This document shows positions 52,391 through 62,036 of a stretch of 64,000 nucleotides of DNA, in pieces. The stretch is from positions 1,116,001-1,180,000 of the forward strand of contig NZ_CP043499.1 of the NCBI RefSeq assembly GCF_009498215.1, written 5' to 3'. Each line of letters starts with the position of its first letter. Position 1 is the stretch's first letter. A program made the translations under genes and the position numbers. The notes below the pieces were generated by a model. That model did not search any database and was not told where the DNA came from. It saw nothing but the letters and a program-made list of their open reading frames with translations. This DNA comes from Rhizobium grahamii. Lineage in GTDB: Bacteria > Pseudomonadota > Alphaproteobacteria > Rhizobiales > Rhizobiaceae.

Positions 52391-54061
52391 ATGGGTGCTG
52401 AGATTGACGATAGGCGGCAGGATGTAGACTGCGCCGAGGCAAAGGAGGCGCTGGGGCGACTTCTTGCGGATAAACGATTCAAAACCGCCGAACGCCAGAA
52501 AGCCATCCTTTCTTACCTTGTGGAGCGGCGCTTCGATCATGAAGACGTCAAGGCCTATGTCATCGCGGTCGACGTCCTGGGGCGCCCGAGCAGTTTTGAC
52601 TCGGCGATCGACCCAATCGTCCGCATCGAGATCAGTCGTCTGAGATCGTCGCTAGAGTCCTTCTACGCCGCATTCGGCGACGACCACGACATCTGGATCA
52701 ACATCAAAAAGGGAAAATACCTTGCCTGCTTCACGCGCAGAGCCGATCGCTTTGCGGAAAGCGAGGATGTCCAAAACGAAGCCGATAGTTCGACCAACAC
52801 GAGGACGGCTACGCAGGACGCTGCTCCCGGTAAGCTGCGGTGGAAGATGGTGGCGCTATACGCGATCGCCTCGGCCCTGCTCTTGGCCATCTGTATCCAC
52901 AGCTACGCAAGCGCGATCACCATCTCTCAAAAGCCGACCGTATACGTCTCCGCAGAGGCCGCCAATCCGCTAAACGCGGGAGAGGCAAGCCAGATGCGTG
53001 ACGGCCTGTTGACCGCGTTGACTCAATTTCAGACGCTGACAGTCGCTCAGCCAGCTTACAAATCTGCCCGGACAAGGAAGGGCGATCGACAATACTCCAT
53101 ACAACTCAAATACTACGGGGACGCGGATGATCGCAGCGTGTTGTGGCAGGTGATCGAAACTGCTTCCGGGCAGTTACTTACGTCCGGGCTCGAAAAGGTC
53201 GAAACCTCAGGCAAGAGCCCTGCTACCGTGCGTGATGAGATTGTCGCCGTGCTCGCCAAGCGCATTGGCTCCAGCCGAGGCGTGATCAACTCCATCGAGC
53301 TGAAAACAGATCCCGGTTCCCTTGGCAACGGATGCGTCATCCAAGCGGAATATGCGCTCGACGTCCATGGCGATCTCGATACGGCTGTGGACTGCCTTCA
53401 GCGTACCGTGCAACGCCTTCCTGGAGATGCCGACGCCAAAGCGGTTCTTGCACGCGTCCTGCTTGCGCCCGCGGGACGGACTACAGCGCCGGACATTGCC
53501 AACCATGCGCTCGATCTTGCCCAGGATGCAGTCGCCAGAGCGCCCCTTTCCGATCGCGCTCACATTGCGTTGATGGCGGCTCAAGCTGCCAAGGGTCGGC
53601 TGGAAGCTGCAATCGAAGCCGGCAACAGGGCAATTACGCTTAACCCCAACAATCCGGATGCGTCGGCTGCCTTGGGAGCCCTTCTGTACTCGGCCGGTTA
53701 CAGGTCAGCGGGATTGTCGATGGCAAAAGATGCAAGCAAGGATACCGACGCCGTTCCGCGCTGCGCTATGATCGTGCTGGCACTGGACGCTTTTCGTGAT
53801 GCGCGCTACTCCGAAGCTCTCCTTTGGACCGAGCAGGTGAACGGTAGCAGCCCGCTAACGAAAGTTATCCGTGCGGCTACGCTTGGGGAGCTGGATTCGG
53901 CTCAGGCGAGTAACAGTCTCAGCGATGGGGACGTCAACTCGACGTTTTTCAAGAAGACAGTGGATGCGGCCGGTCTTCAGCCCGAGGTGGTGTCCATGCT
54001 GGAGCGGGGCTTGACCAAAGCAGGAGCGGATTTTGGGCCGGTGAGGAGTATTTCGCGCTAA
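52391..54061 (+). CDS. Membrane-anchored transcriptional regulator-like protein with TPR-type C-terminus
   Basis: Protein of 556 residues. Residues about 15-110 form the N-terminal domain seen in many rhizobial signalling proteins: RFKTAERQKAILSYLVERRF, VKAYVIAVDVLGRPSSFDSA, IDPIVRIEISRLRSSLESFY and IKKGKYLACF. It is thought to be a winged-helix-like DNA-binding unit. One membrane segment follows at about 156-178, then a periplasmic part with a predicted TolB-like region and TPR-like repeats (AIEAGNRAITLNPNNPDASA). This ToxR/CadC-like layout would let it sense the periplasm and act on DNA directly. The repeated motif copies upstream and around it are candidate binding sites. Confidence 0.75.
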   Translation: MGAEIDDRRQDVDCAEAKEALGRLLADKRFKTAERQKAILSYLVERRFDHEDVKAYVIAVDVLGRPSSFDSAIDPIVRIEISRLRSSLESFYAAFGDDHDIWINIKKGKYLACFTRRADRFAESEDVQNEADSSTNTRTATQDAAPGKLRWKMVALYAIASALLLAICIHSYASAITISQKPTVYVSAEAANPLNAGEASQMRDGLLTALTQFQTLTVAQPAYKSARTRKGDRQYSIQLKYYGDADDRSVLWQVIETASGQLLTSGLEKVETSGKSPATVRDEIVAVLAKRIGSSRGVINSIELKTDPGSLGNGCVIQAEYALDVHGDLDTAVDCLQRTVQRLPGDADAKAVLARVLLAPAGRTTAPDIANHALDLAQDAVARAPLSDRAHIALMAAQAAKGRLEAAIEAGNRAITLNPNNPDASAALGALLYSAGYRSAGLSMAKDASKDTDAVPRCAMIVLALDAFRDARYSEALLWTEQVNGSSPLTKVIRAATLGELDSAQASNSLSDGDVNSTFFKKTVDAAGLQPEVVSMLERGLTKAGADFGPVRSISR

Positions 54062-54124
54062 TCAAAGGCGTGATGGGGAGCTCGAACATCCGGCCTGAAA
54101 CGCCGACATAGCTGACGCCGCTGG

Positions 54125-56147
54125 TTACTCAGTTTGTCCACGTTCTTCTATTAATAGGCCAACCAACTCAAATATTTCAATTTCTTCAGTACGACCCTTG
54201 GCACGAGCGCGTCCCAGGTCTCGAAACTCGAACACTCCACGGGCCGCTTCTCTGACTGCACCACTTGCAAGAATGGATGTTCCGTATTCCTTGTTCATTC
54301 CTTCGAGCCGGGACCCCACGTTGACTGTGTCACCCATGGCTGTGTACTGACGTCTTGTGTTTGCCCCCACACTTCCGACAACCGCCTGTCCGGTATGAAC
54401 ACCGAACCGCGTTGCGAGCTCGGGTCGACCCGATTGCACATTGACGGCATTCATCTCGTCGACCGCCGCCTTCATAGCCAGAACACACCGGCAGGCTTTT
54501 GTCACATGATGCTCGTCGCGCGTCGGTGCGTTCCACATGCCGAAAATGGAATCCCCCAGATACTGGACTATCGTTCCGTCATGCTGTTCCACGATTTCGT
54601 TGAGAAGCTCGAAATATCCCGACAACAATTCAACAACGTGCTCCGGCGAGTGGAGTTCGGAAATGGTCGTGAAGTCCTTGATGTCGGTGAAAAGTACCGT
54701 AATTTCCTGGCGGCTTGCCAATCCGACGGCTGACTGTCCCGAAGAGACGATCCTTCGGACCAATTCCCGCGGCACGTAGAGAGAGAATGTCGCGATCGTG
54801 CTGCGCGCCATCTCGAGAGCACGTCCAAGGACGTTTATCTCCGCAATCCAGGAATGTGGCAGCCGTCGCTCCTCAAAGCGCAGATCGCCAATGCGGCGAG
54901 CCTCGTCCGCCAGGAAGAAGAGGGAATTGCTGATCAGCCTCGCCATCACGATCGCGGCAACAATACCAGCGGCCACGAAAGCGGCGGCTGTCAGAAGGTT
55001 CCTGAACAGGAGCCTATCCGTGGGCCCGACGAGATCGTTAAGCGGTGCTGCGATGACAACCGTATTGCCTTTCAGCAGGCCGGAGAATTCGACGGGAGAA
55101 AACTGCGCAACATAGTGAGTTCCATCGACCGCGAAAGGTACGATGCCCGCCTCTTCTTCACGGCCGCTGCGTGCCTGCAGCAGATGGCGTATAGGCGCAA
55201 CTGCAGGATCGGCCGCCTCCAAGGCGGACGCACCTTCGGGATTTCCTCGCGATAATGTTTCCAGAATGCTTGCCATGACCGACTGGTCCGAGTGGACGAT
55301 AAGGCGTCCATTACTGTCGAACATGTAGCCTCGCGCGTGCTCGGAGATGGCTTCCCTGTTGAGCAGGTGGCTTACCGTCTCAAGCATGACGTCGACGCCG
55401 GCAACGGTCCGTGGATCCTTGCTCATCGGCACAGCCAACGTAAGGCTCAATGATTTCGTCGTTGCCGTGACATATGGGCCGACGGAAACTTGTCCGTTTG
55501 TTCGAACTGCGTCGCGGTACCATGCCCGCGTCCGAGGGTCATAAGTATCGTTGCGTTCCTCGCGCATCGCAATTTGAGCACCATTTTTCCCAAGGAATCG
55601 CCACATCGACGACGTCTGCGCTCCGGATCTGGCGATTGTTCGGATCGCGAACTCGGTCTCATCAGGCGCGAACAGGACTTCGCCACTTCGGATTGACGTT
55701 CACGTTGACGGCTTGGATGAAGCTGCCGTCGGGATAGCCGGCATAGACATCGTCTATGTAATCGGCGCTCTGCAGCACCTTGAGAAGATAGTCCCGCTTC
55801 GCATCAAAATCCTGGGGCGGCGGCGTTAACATTTGGGGCAGGACAGACGCTGTCTCAACTGCCGAATACCCATCGCCGAAAACGCTTCGATAGTTCTCGA
55901 CGACCCGAATTCCAAGCTGGCGCATCTGCGTCTCGCCCGCGGCCAAGGCAGTTGATCGCCCTTGGACATATGCCATCCACATCAGCGGTGCCGAGATGCA
56001 GACCAGCAATCCGACAATGACAACACTCAAGTGGACCCTGAGCGGCCTCGACCAGTCGAAGGCGCTTTTGTTCGCGACGGAGCCCGCTTCGTGCTGATGG
56101 TGGTTTGACGTTCTTTTCTCGATGTCGGCCTGCGTCATCTGGCACAA
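54125..56147 (-). pseudogene. Adenylate/guanylate cyclase with Cache-type sensor, frameshifted
   Basis: Two frames combine into one protein of about 673 residues. The first (start 56147) has a membrane segment at about 42-62 and the beginning of a Cache sensor (YIDDVYAGYPDGSFIQAVNV), then runs into a stop at 55662. The second, open from about 55684, continues with TRAWYRDAVRTNGQVSVGPY (Cache), a second membrane segment, and a class III cyclase domain with VLFTDIKDFTTIS and YLGDSIFGMW. One base too many, or two too few, near 55676-55684 breaks the frame. If real, the sensor is disconnected from the catalytic domain. A copy of AAGTACGTTACGGTAA lies 54 bp upstream of the start. Confidence 0.78.
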
Positions 56148-56200
56148 AGGTCTCTTGCTGAGGAACGCTTGAATCGTAAGCCTTCGAAACGAAGAAAGAA

Positions 56201-56216
56201 AAGTACGTTACGGTAA
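56201..56216. promoter_or_regulatory. Repeated motif AAGTACGTTACGGTAA, copy D
   Basis: Same sixteen bases as the minus-strand copy at 51927-51942. The extended core GTTAC-G-GTAAC is a perfect dyad. It is 54 bp upstream of the Cache cyclase start. Confidence 0.5.
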
Positions 56217-56334
56217 CGAGCCTCGATCCTGGCTGCGGTGGACGCGGCGACGATCCTGGAGAAACGGTCCGGGGCGGCGGCACGTCACGATCATCTTGAA
56301 CAGCTTCGTGCCGGCGAACTGGGCACGGAGCAGA

Positions 56335-56372
56335 AACAAAAAAGCTCCTCGACGCTTACGCGGAGGAGCTTT
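56335..56372 (-). terminator. Rho-independent terminator (leftward)
   Basis: AAAGCTCCTC (56341-56350) and GAGGAGCTTT (56363-56372) form a perfect 10-bp stem. Read on the minus strand it is followed by TTTTTTG. It lies 176 bp downstream of the exported-protein gene at 56548 and should end that transcript. Confidence 0.75.
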
Positions 56373-56547
56373 CAATCAAGCGCCTTGAATGGCAAACTGT
56401 ATCAGTTTTTGTTTGGGGAGATTGGTTGCGGGGGCCTGATGGCACGGAGACTTTCAAACTCGATACCGCATTGGTGGCCTTCCAATTCGGAATACCCAGC
56501 CGCTACGGTACGAACCGCCGTCGGCCAATGCGAACTTGCGCAGCGAT

Positions 56548-57687
56548 TCAAAACGTGACGACCCTGATATGGGCGAATATCGCTTTCAGGTCGCGGTTCA
56601 ATTGCCGGTCATAGGCATGAAGCGCGGGAATGAGAGGTTTTGCAGCCGGCCTGACACGGATGGTAATGCCCTCTCCTCCGCGATCGACGATGAGAAACCC
56701 ATACTGCTGCGCCGCGATCGCAATTTGTTTTCCGGCCTTGGTGCTCAATTTCAGATCGCCCAGTTTGACACCGGCCGGCAAAGCAAGTCTCGTGCCCATC
56801 GGCAAGCTGCCCGAGTAAGGCGCGGGATTGGTGAGCGCGTCACGATCGAAGGCATAGGCGGGATAGGTGAATTTCGGCGCCAGCAAGTTCGGCGGGACGG
56901 TAATGGACATCGTGTGCCGGATGCCCGAAGCGATCTCGCTATCGAGGATGGCTCCGCCATAGCTTGGTAACATCGACGCCGTTTGGCCACGCTGCCATCC
57001 ATCTCCGGACCCATTCGGATCGGTGATTTCATATGACAAAGCGACGATGGTGCGATCCGATAGAACGATCGTGCCGTAGGTTTCGAGAACGTCACCAGAC
57101 GGCTGGCGTATCGCCATGTGGCCATCAGCACCAGCAGCTGGCGCAAAACTCGAGGCGGGTACATAGACCTTCGCACCGGCCGCCATCGCCGCCGCGACCC
57201 GATTGTACGATGCCGGTGTTGCCCAACTAAACGCAGATGTCGAAGAGAAAACATTGCCATGATCTGGAAAGGCGTCAGAAGACGTCGCGAGGATAGCAGC
57301 TTCTACCGCAGGCGTATTGCCTGAACGGCGCCACGTTCCCGCATGGACAGCTGTCCAGGCCCCCGGATTATAGAGAATCCGTACCTGCGGATCCCCGGCT
57401 TCAGCCGTATAGAAGGGCACCACCCAATTTCCATCAGGATCCCACGTGTCAAGGCCCACAGCTAGACCTTCGGCCACATCAACCGACCCGACGGTCGCTG
57501 TCGGTGGCACCTTGAGATTCCACGAAGAACCCACGCTGAACAAAGTCTCCGCATGCGTGCCCGTCGCGACGCCAAGGAGAAGTGCAACCGCCGCGCCGCG
57601 GAGCCGCCCCCGCGCGCTGCTGACAGAGCCCAAGACCTGACAGAGCTTGCTGTATCGGCGAATTGACATTGGTTTTGCAGTCTCCAT
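56548..57687 (-). CDS. Uncharacterised exported protein next to the exopolysaccharide operon
   Basis: Secreted protein of 379 residues. A long basic N-terminus precedes the signal segment (about 29-46, RGAAVALLLGVATGTHAE), with cleavage likely after THA. The mature protein is beta-rich with Trp/Gly-rich segments such as GLDTWDPDGNWVVPFYTAEA, NPGAWTAVHAGTWRRSG and YPAYAFDRDALTNPAPYSGS. The C-terminal part, LPMGTRLALPAGVKLGDLKL then AAQQYGFLIVDRGGEGITIR, resembles secreted proteins of uncertain, possibly carbohydrate-related, function. It is divergent from the exopolysaccharide operon, so a role in polymer processing is plausible but unproven. Its terminator is at 56335. Confidence 0.65.
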   Translation of the reverse strand: METAKPMSIRRYSKLCQVLGSVSSARGRLRGAAVALLLGVATGTHAETLFSVGSSWNLKVPPTATVGSVDVAEGLAVGLDTWDPDGNWVVPFYTAEAGDPQVRILYNPGAWTAVHAGTWRRSGNTPAVEAAILATSSDAFPDHGNVFSSTSAFSWATPASYNRVAAAMAAGAKVYVPASSFAPAAGADGHMAIRQPSGDVLETYGTIVLSDRTIVALSYEITDPNGSGDGWQRGQTASMLPSYGGAILDSEIASGIRHTMSITVPPNLLAPKFTYPAYAFDRDALTNPAPYSGSLPMGTRLALPAGVKLGDLKLSTKAGKQIAIAAQQYGFLIVDRGGEGITIRVRPAAKPLIPALHAYDRQLNRDLKAIFAHIRVVTF

Positions 57688-58357
57688 CTGGAACAGCCCT
57701 GCGGAATTCTATCGCCGGTTCAGCTTATCAATTCGGGTTATCGATGCTCAGACTTTTGCAGCCGAGCTGCAGAGCCACCAAGTAGATTTCCAGTTACTAT
57801 AGATCGCTCGACGAAGCACGAAAGACACTGCCGCTTCGCGACCATAGATCACCTGTCCCCTGATCGAATCAATTACCGGACATGCCGCAAGCCGCGATAA
57901 GCGGGTGCTTGAAACGACACCTGCAGAAGAACTTAAGTACAAAACAGATTTCTAGCGCAATATATTTCTGCCTATACATCGAAATTCCGAGTTGCCGCAC
58001 CTCCTAGCGACACGCCGATCGCTTCCAAAATAGCTGAAACATAAGATAAATCGGTTCAAAAATTAAGCATATAATGGTTATCTCGAGCTTAATTCTCGGA
58101 TGTATATTGCACCACCTTTAGTACCAATTTATTATTTTCTCAAAACATATAAACATTTATAAGTTTCGACCCCTAAAACGAGAACGTATACTTTAAGGTT
58201 TGCATCGGAGAAAAATACACCTTTTGCGTTTCTCTTTATCTTTTTCTTTTTTCACAGGCAGAAACGATAGAAAAGAAGCAGAGGGAAATACCGCCGTGAA
58301 GCACAATGGACACACAAGTATAGAAATTTCTATACTTAAATCGTCAGGATTTGTCGA
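57688..58357. promoter_or_regulatory. Long AT-rich control region of the exopolysaccharide operon
   Basis: About 670 bp that are visibly AT-rich compared with all surrounding DNA, especially 57940-58200. No ORF is supported on either strand. It has many A/T-tract runs, a pyrimidine-rich stretch near 58225-58255, and a perfect 22-bp palindrome just before the first gene. Such regions are common targets of H-NS-like or MucR/Ros-type regulators of polysaccharide synthesis. That is inference. Confidence 0.55.
58316..58337. promoter_or_regulatory. Perfect 22-bp palindrome
   Basis: Arms AAGTATAGAAA and TTTCTATACTT meet without a spacer and match at all 11 positions. It ends 20 bp before the ATG of the chain-length protein, between any promoter and the ribosome binding site CAGGAT. 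It is suited to a dimeric repressor, or to an mRNA hairpin in the leader. Confidence 0.65.
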
Positions 58358-59692
58358 ATGAACTACATCGACCCATCGACGAACCTGGATGCCCACCGCT
58401 CTGGTAAAATTGCCCGATTGCAGACTTGGAAGTTCCCGCTTCAATACATTGTTGGGGCGGCTCTCGCGTTTGCCCTGATTCTGGCGCTGATGGTGGCCGC
58501 CCTCCAGGTGACGCCGCCCAAGTTTCAGGCAAGCGCCAATCTTCTTGTCCTCTTGTCAGACGATTATGTCGCCCGGCCGGCAGCGGGTAGCGCGGTTGCG
58601 CCGACAAGGCCGACGATGGACCGCGATGCCTACATGATGGCGGAAGGCGATATCCTCGGCAGCGACACCGTGATTGATCAGGCCATATCGAGCATTGGTC
58701 CTGACATTCTGTATCCCGCGTCAACGGGCCTGTCCGCCAAGATAAAATCAGCCGTTCGCTATGTCGGTGACCTCATCTCCGGGGTCAAGCAGAACGACCG
58801 CTCCAATATCCAGGCGACGATAGCGCGCGCGCGCCGGGCCGTGCTGAAATCGCTGCGCATTGATTCCGGACGCAGCGGCAGCGTAATCAACGTCACCTAC
58901 GAAAATACGGACCGGAACCTCGCAGCAACCTTCGTTTCGACACTCATCGATGCTTATTTCGCACGTCGCGCAACACTTTTTGCCGATCCGCAAACCGCTG
59001 TCCTCACGCAGCAGGTAAAAACCAAGAGCGACGAATTGCAGATCGCCAAGGCTGGGCTGGCCGATTTCCGGCAGCGCTATGCAATCTCCGACTTTAATTT
59101 GCAGCGGGAGTTACTGCTGAAACGCCTCGCGGATCTGAGCCACGATCTTCGCGCAACAGAAGTAGGCGCAAGTGAAACCCAGGCGCGGCGTAAAACGGTG
59201 CTCGATCAACTCGCCGCACTGCCCACCGATCCTGCCAGGCGCGCAACCGGCGCCGAGGCTGGCATACCGCTAGGCGGCCTTGTCGAGGCCTTGCAAAAGG
59301 AAATCAACGAACTTGAACAGGAACTGAGCGCGAACGCCGCTCGGCAGGTCGGCTTGAAAGCCCGGATTGCCGCGATGGCGTCCGACCTGCGGACGTTGAA
59401 CGAGCAGGAAGGCACACTCCACGATCTCACGCTGCGCCGAGACGTGCTGGAGCGCCAATATGCCCAGGGCTTGGAGACGCTGAGCGAGCGGAAAGCTACC
59501 GAAGCCATTGAACAGGCACGGCTCTCGAATGTGCGGCTGATAGACGCGCCGGAGCCACCGCAGCGGCCGACGAGCCAAAGAATGCTCATCGTGGCGACCG
59601 GGCTCTTGCTGGCATTCTTCTCGATGGGCGCCATTCTGGCTCTTGGCTGGCTTCGCCGCCCGGGAAGTCAAAGACTTCGCTGGTTTGCCTGA
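58358..59692 (+). CDS. Exopolysaccharide chain-length/polymerisation protein (Wzz/GumC-like, no kinase domain)
   Basis: Inner-membrane polysaccharide co-polymerase of 444 residues. Membrane segments are at about 28-50 (LQYIVGAALAFALILALMVA) and 408-432. The periplasmic part begins with the Wzz-type VTPPKFQASANLLVLLSDDY and contains long coiled coils (about 215-280 and 305-395). A Pro-rich APEPPQRPTSQR stretch before the last segment is typical. There is no C-terminal ATP-binding BY-kinase domain, so a separate kinase or none is used. It is the first gene of the operon, with AGGA upstream of ATG 58358 and a 22-bp palindrome before it. Confidence 0.87.
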   Translation: MNYIDPSTNLDAHRSGKIARLQTWKFPLQYIVGAALAFALILALMVAALQVTPPKFQASANLLVLLSDDYVARPAAGSAVAPTRPTMDRDAYMMAEGDILGSDTVIDQAISSIGPDILYPASTGLSAKIKSAVRYVGDLISGVKQNDRSNIQATIARARRAVLKSLRIDSGRSGSVINVTYENTDRNLAATFVSTLIDAYFARRATLFADPQTAVLTQQVKTKSDELQIAKAGLADFRQRYAISDFNLQRELLLKRLADLSHDLRATEVGASETQARRKTVLDQLAALPTDPARRATGAEAGIPLGGLVEALQKEINELEQELSANAARQVGLKARIAAMASDLRTLNEQEGTLHDLTLRRDVLERQYAQGLETLSERKATEAIEQARLSNVRLIDAPEPPQRPTSQRMLIVATGLLLAFFSMGAILALGWLRRPGSQRLRWFA

Positions 59693-59709
59693 GGTCCGGG
59701 GAGCTCGAC

Positions 59710-60816
59710 ATGAAGATTGCGATGATCGGCTCGAGAGGTCTCGGAACCTCATATGGTGGGATCGAACGCGTGCTCGATGCGGTTTGCCCGGAGCTAGTGG
59801 CACTCGGGCACGATGTCGACGTATTCGCGGCAACATCGGCGACGGACAGCAATCTCCGGGGCCTAAAGGTGGTCAAGGTCCCGAGTATCGCCGGCAAGCA
59901 TACGGAGACCATTTCGCGAAGCATCTTATCCCTCGCCTTAGCTCTCGGCCAATACGACATCATCCACTTTCACGCCATCGGACCCGGTATCCTGTCGGCG
60001 GCGACACGCCTGTTCAGGCAGCCGACTGTCGTGACGATCCATGGTCTCGACCAACGTCGAGACAAATGGGGGCCGATCGCAAAGTCCTGTCTGTCGATGG
60101 CGGAGAACACCATCGTCCGCTGCGCAGATCGCATTACCGTCGTCTCGGAAGAACTTCGCAGATACTTCGTCGAACGGCACGATGTTCGAACCTCGTTCAT
60201 CCCGAATGGCCTGCCGGTGGTGACCCCAGTGCCGCCAGGTCCACTCCTGAAGGCTTTGGGTCTCGCTGGCCGCCGATACGTCTTCTTCGCCAGCCGACTG
60301 ACACCCGAGAAGGGGTGCCACGATCTTATCGAGGCGCATAAGCGCGTGAGCGAAGACGCGACGCTTGTTATCGCCGGCAAGGCACTTCAGCCTGATTACG
60401 AAGCCAATCTGGCAACGCTCGCCGGTCCCAATGTCCTTTTCGTTGGTCACCGCAGCGGCGCAGATCTGCAGGAACTGTACAGCAATGCCACACTGTTCGT
60501 TCTCCCCTCCTATCTCGAAGGAATGTCGATGGCCCTGCTGGAAGCAATGGCCTACGATATCCCGACAATTGTCAGCGACATTCCCGAGAATATCCGTGTG
60601 GTCGGAAACGCGGCCATACGCTTCCAAGCACGCGATGTGTCCGGTCTTGCGGGCGCTCTGGCCGAGGCACTGGCGCGTCCCCTCGACGCGGCTCCCGTCA
60701 CGCCCGAATGGCCAACCTGGTCAAAAGTCGCGCGGAGCTACAGCGATGTCTACGATCGGGTCATGGCGCGACCATTGCCAGCACCGGGGCAGCTTTACGA
60801 AAGGAAGCTGCGTTGA
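59710..60816 (+). CDS. Glycosyltransferase family 4
   Basis: Cytoplasmic or membrane-associated sugar transferase of 368 residues with the GT-B fold. The N-terminal domain starts MKIAMIGSRGLGTSYGGIER, the Gly-rich acceptor-side loop. The C-terminal domain has YVFFASRLTPEKGCHDLIEA, FVGHRSGADLQELYSNATLF and the retaining-enzyme pattern YLEGMSMALLEAMAYDIPTI with two glutamates seven residues apart. GGGGAG precedes ATG 59710. It overlaps the next gene by 4 bp. It adds one sugar of the exopolysaccharide repeat; donor and linkage are unknown. Confidence 0.9.
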   Translation: MKIAMIGSRGLGTSYGGIERVLDAVCPELVALGHDVDVFAATSATDSNLRGLKVVKVPSIAGKHTETISRSILSLALALGQYDIIHFHAIGPGILSAATRLFRQPTVVTIHGLDQRRDKWGPIAKSCLSMAENTIVRCADRITVVSEELRRYFVERHDVRTSFIPNGLPVVTPVPPGPLLKALGLAGRRYVFFASRLTPEKGCHDLIEAHKRVSEDATLVIAGKALQPDYEANLATLAGPNVLFVGHRSGADLQELYSNATLFVLPSYLEGMSMALLEAMAYDIPTIVSDIPENIRVVGNAAIRFQARDVSGLAGALAEALARPLDAAPVTPEWPTWSKVARSYSDVYDRVMARPLPAPGQLYERKLR

Positions 60817-62036
60817 GAGCGCCCTCTGCCCTCCATAAGCTTTGCGAGCGCATCCTCGGGGGCGACGTGTCCTCATTGATGAATGTCAGTTCGCGGCTAC
60901 TGCAGAACGCCAATGGATTTCTGCTAACTGCCATCGTCGCACATCGTTACGGTCTCGACGCCGTGGGAACGTTGACGCTTGCCGCGGTTCCGATCACCCT
61001 GGTGGCTCTTGGCGGAACATTTGGCCTGCATTTCAGATTTGCGCAGATCAACGAGGCGAAACCGATCCTCAATTCCCTTGGGTTGATCTCCGCGGCGGTC
61101 TCGTTTCCTGCCATTCTGGCGCTTTCGGTGGCGTTCGGGATGGCTGCGGGCCACAGTCAGGAAGAGCAGTTCCAGATCGGCGTTGTCGCGCTCTCATCGA
61201 TATTCTTTTCACAGTCCAATGTGACGAATGCGCTTCAGATCCTGCAAAACAAGGTGGCGCAAAGCATCATTCCGCCAAGCCTGAATACCATCGGGCTTCT
61301 GGCTGGTGCCTTTTCTCACGATTTCAGCGTCTTTTGCGTTTGCCTCCTCGTTTTCAGATTGCTCGGCATCGCGATCGCCTATGCGCTTCTGCCCCACGAT
61401 TTCCGCGCGATCCGACAGGCTCCCGCGCAATTGCGCGCCGGTATGCGCTATCTTTTCGCCGACGCCGTTTTGGTGCTCAGTGACAACCTGCTCATTCTGC
61501 TTTGTTCGAGCATTCTCGGGCGAAGCGAGCTCGGCGTCCTCGGCATCTGTCGGCAGTTGATGACGGCAAGCGACACACCGGGATGGGCAAGCCTGCAGTC
61601 CGTGTACCCAAAACTTGTCACGGGGAGTGACGCATATTTTCGCGGTGTCGCCCGCTCGATGCTGCTCCTTAGCACGGTGCTTGGCATCGTCGTAACGATC
61701 GTGGCCGTTCCGGCCGGAATGACTGTATTCAAGACGCCGCATCTATGGTTCTACACGGCGATCTTGATGGCATCCGCACCGGCGCGTTATTTCGTCGTAA
61801 GCGCCGAAACCTACCTGAAAGCCAAGGGCCGCATCAAATTCGCCAACCGCCTAAGCAGCATCCGTGCGGCTGCGGGCTTTGCCACCATTGGGGCAGTAAC
61901 GGCAGTCGGCGGACTTACCGGCCACGTCGTGGCGTTTACCTGCTTCTTCATCGTCTTCGCGTTCATTGAGTTTGCGCTGGTGATCGGCAGCGGCGGCACG
62001 CGTGCCGCAATACTGAAAGCTAGAGAGGCGACATGA
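60813..62036 (+). CDS. Polysaccharide flippase (Wzx/MATE-like)
   Basis: Integral membrane protein of 407 residues with about 12 hydrophobic segments, predicted to flip lipid-linked repeat units across the inner membrane. Early SSLMNVSSRLLQNANGFLLT and later FADAVLVLSDNLLILLCSSI, RSELGVLGICRQLMTAS and YFVVSAETYLKAKGRIKFAN fit the oligosaccharide flippase family. The start is taken as TTG 60813, overlapping the preceding stop as TTGA, with AAGGAAG 6 bp upstream. ATG 60876 is a less likely internal alternative. It ends in a 4-bp ATGA overlap with the polymerase gene. Confidence 0.83.
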   Translation: MRAPSALHKLCERILGGDVSSLMNVSSRLLQNANGFLLTAIVAHRYGLDAVGTLTLAAVPITLVALGGTFGLHFRFAQINEAKPILNSLGLISAAVSFPAILALSVAFGMAAGHSQEEQFQIGVVALSSIFFSQSNVTNALQILQNKVAQSIIPPSLNTIGLLAGAFSHDFSVFCVCLLVFRLLGIAIAYALLPHDFRAIRQAPAQLRAGMRYLFADAVLVLSDNLLILLCSSILGRSELGVLGICRQLMTASDTPGWASLQSVYPKLVTGSDAYFRGVARSMLLLSTVLGIVVTIVAVPAGMTVFKTPHLWFYTAILMASAPARYFVVSAETYLKAKGRIKFANRLSSIRAAAGFATIGAVTAVGGLTGHVVAFTCFFIVFAFIEFALVIGSGGTRAAILKAREAT

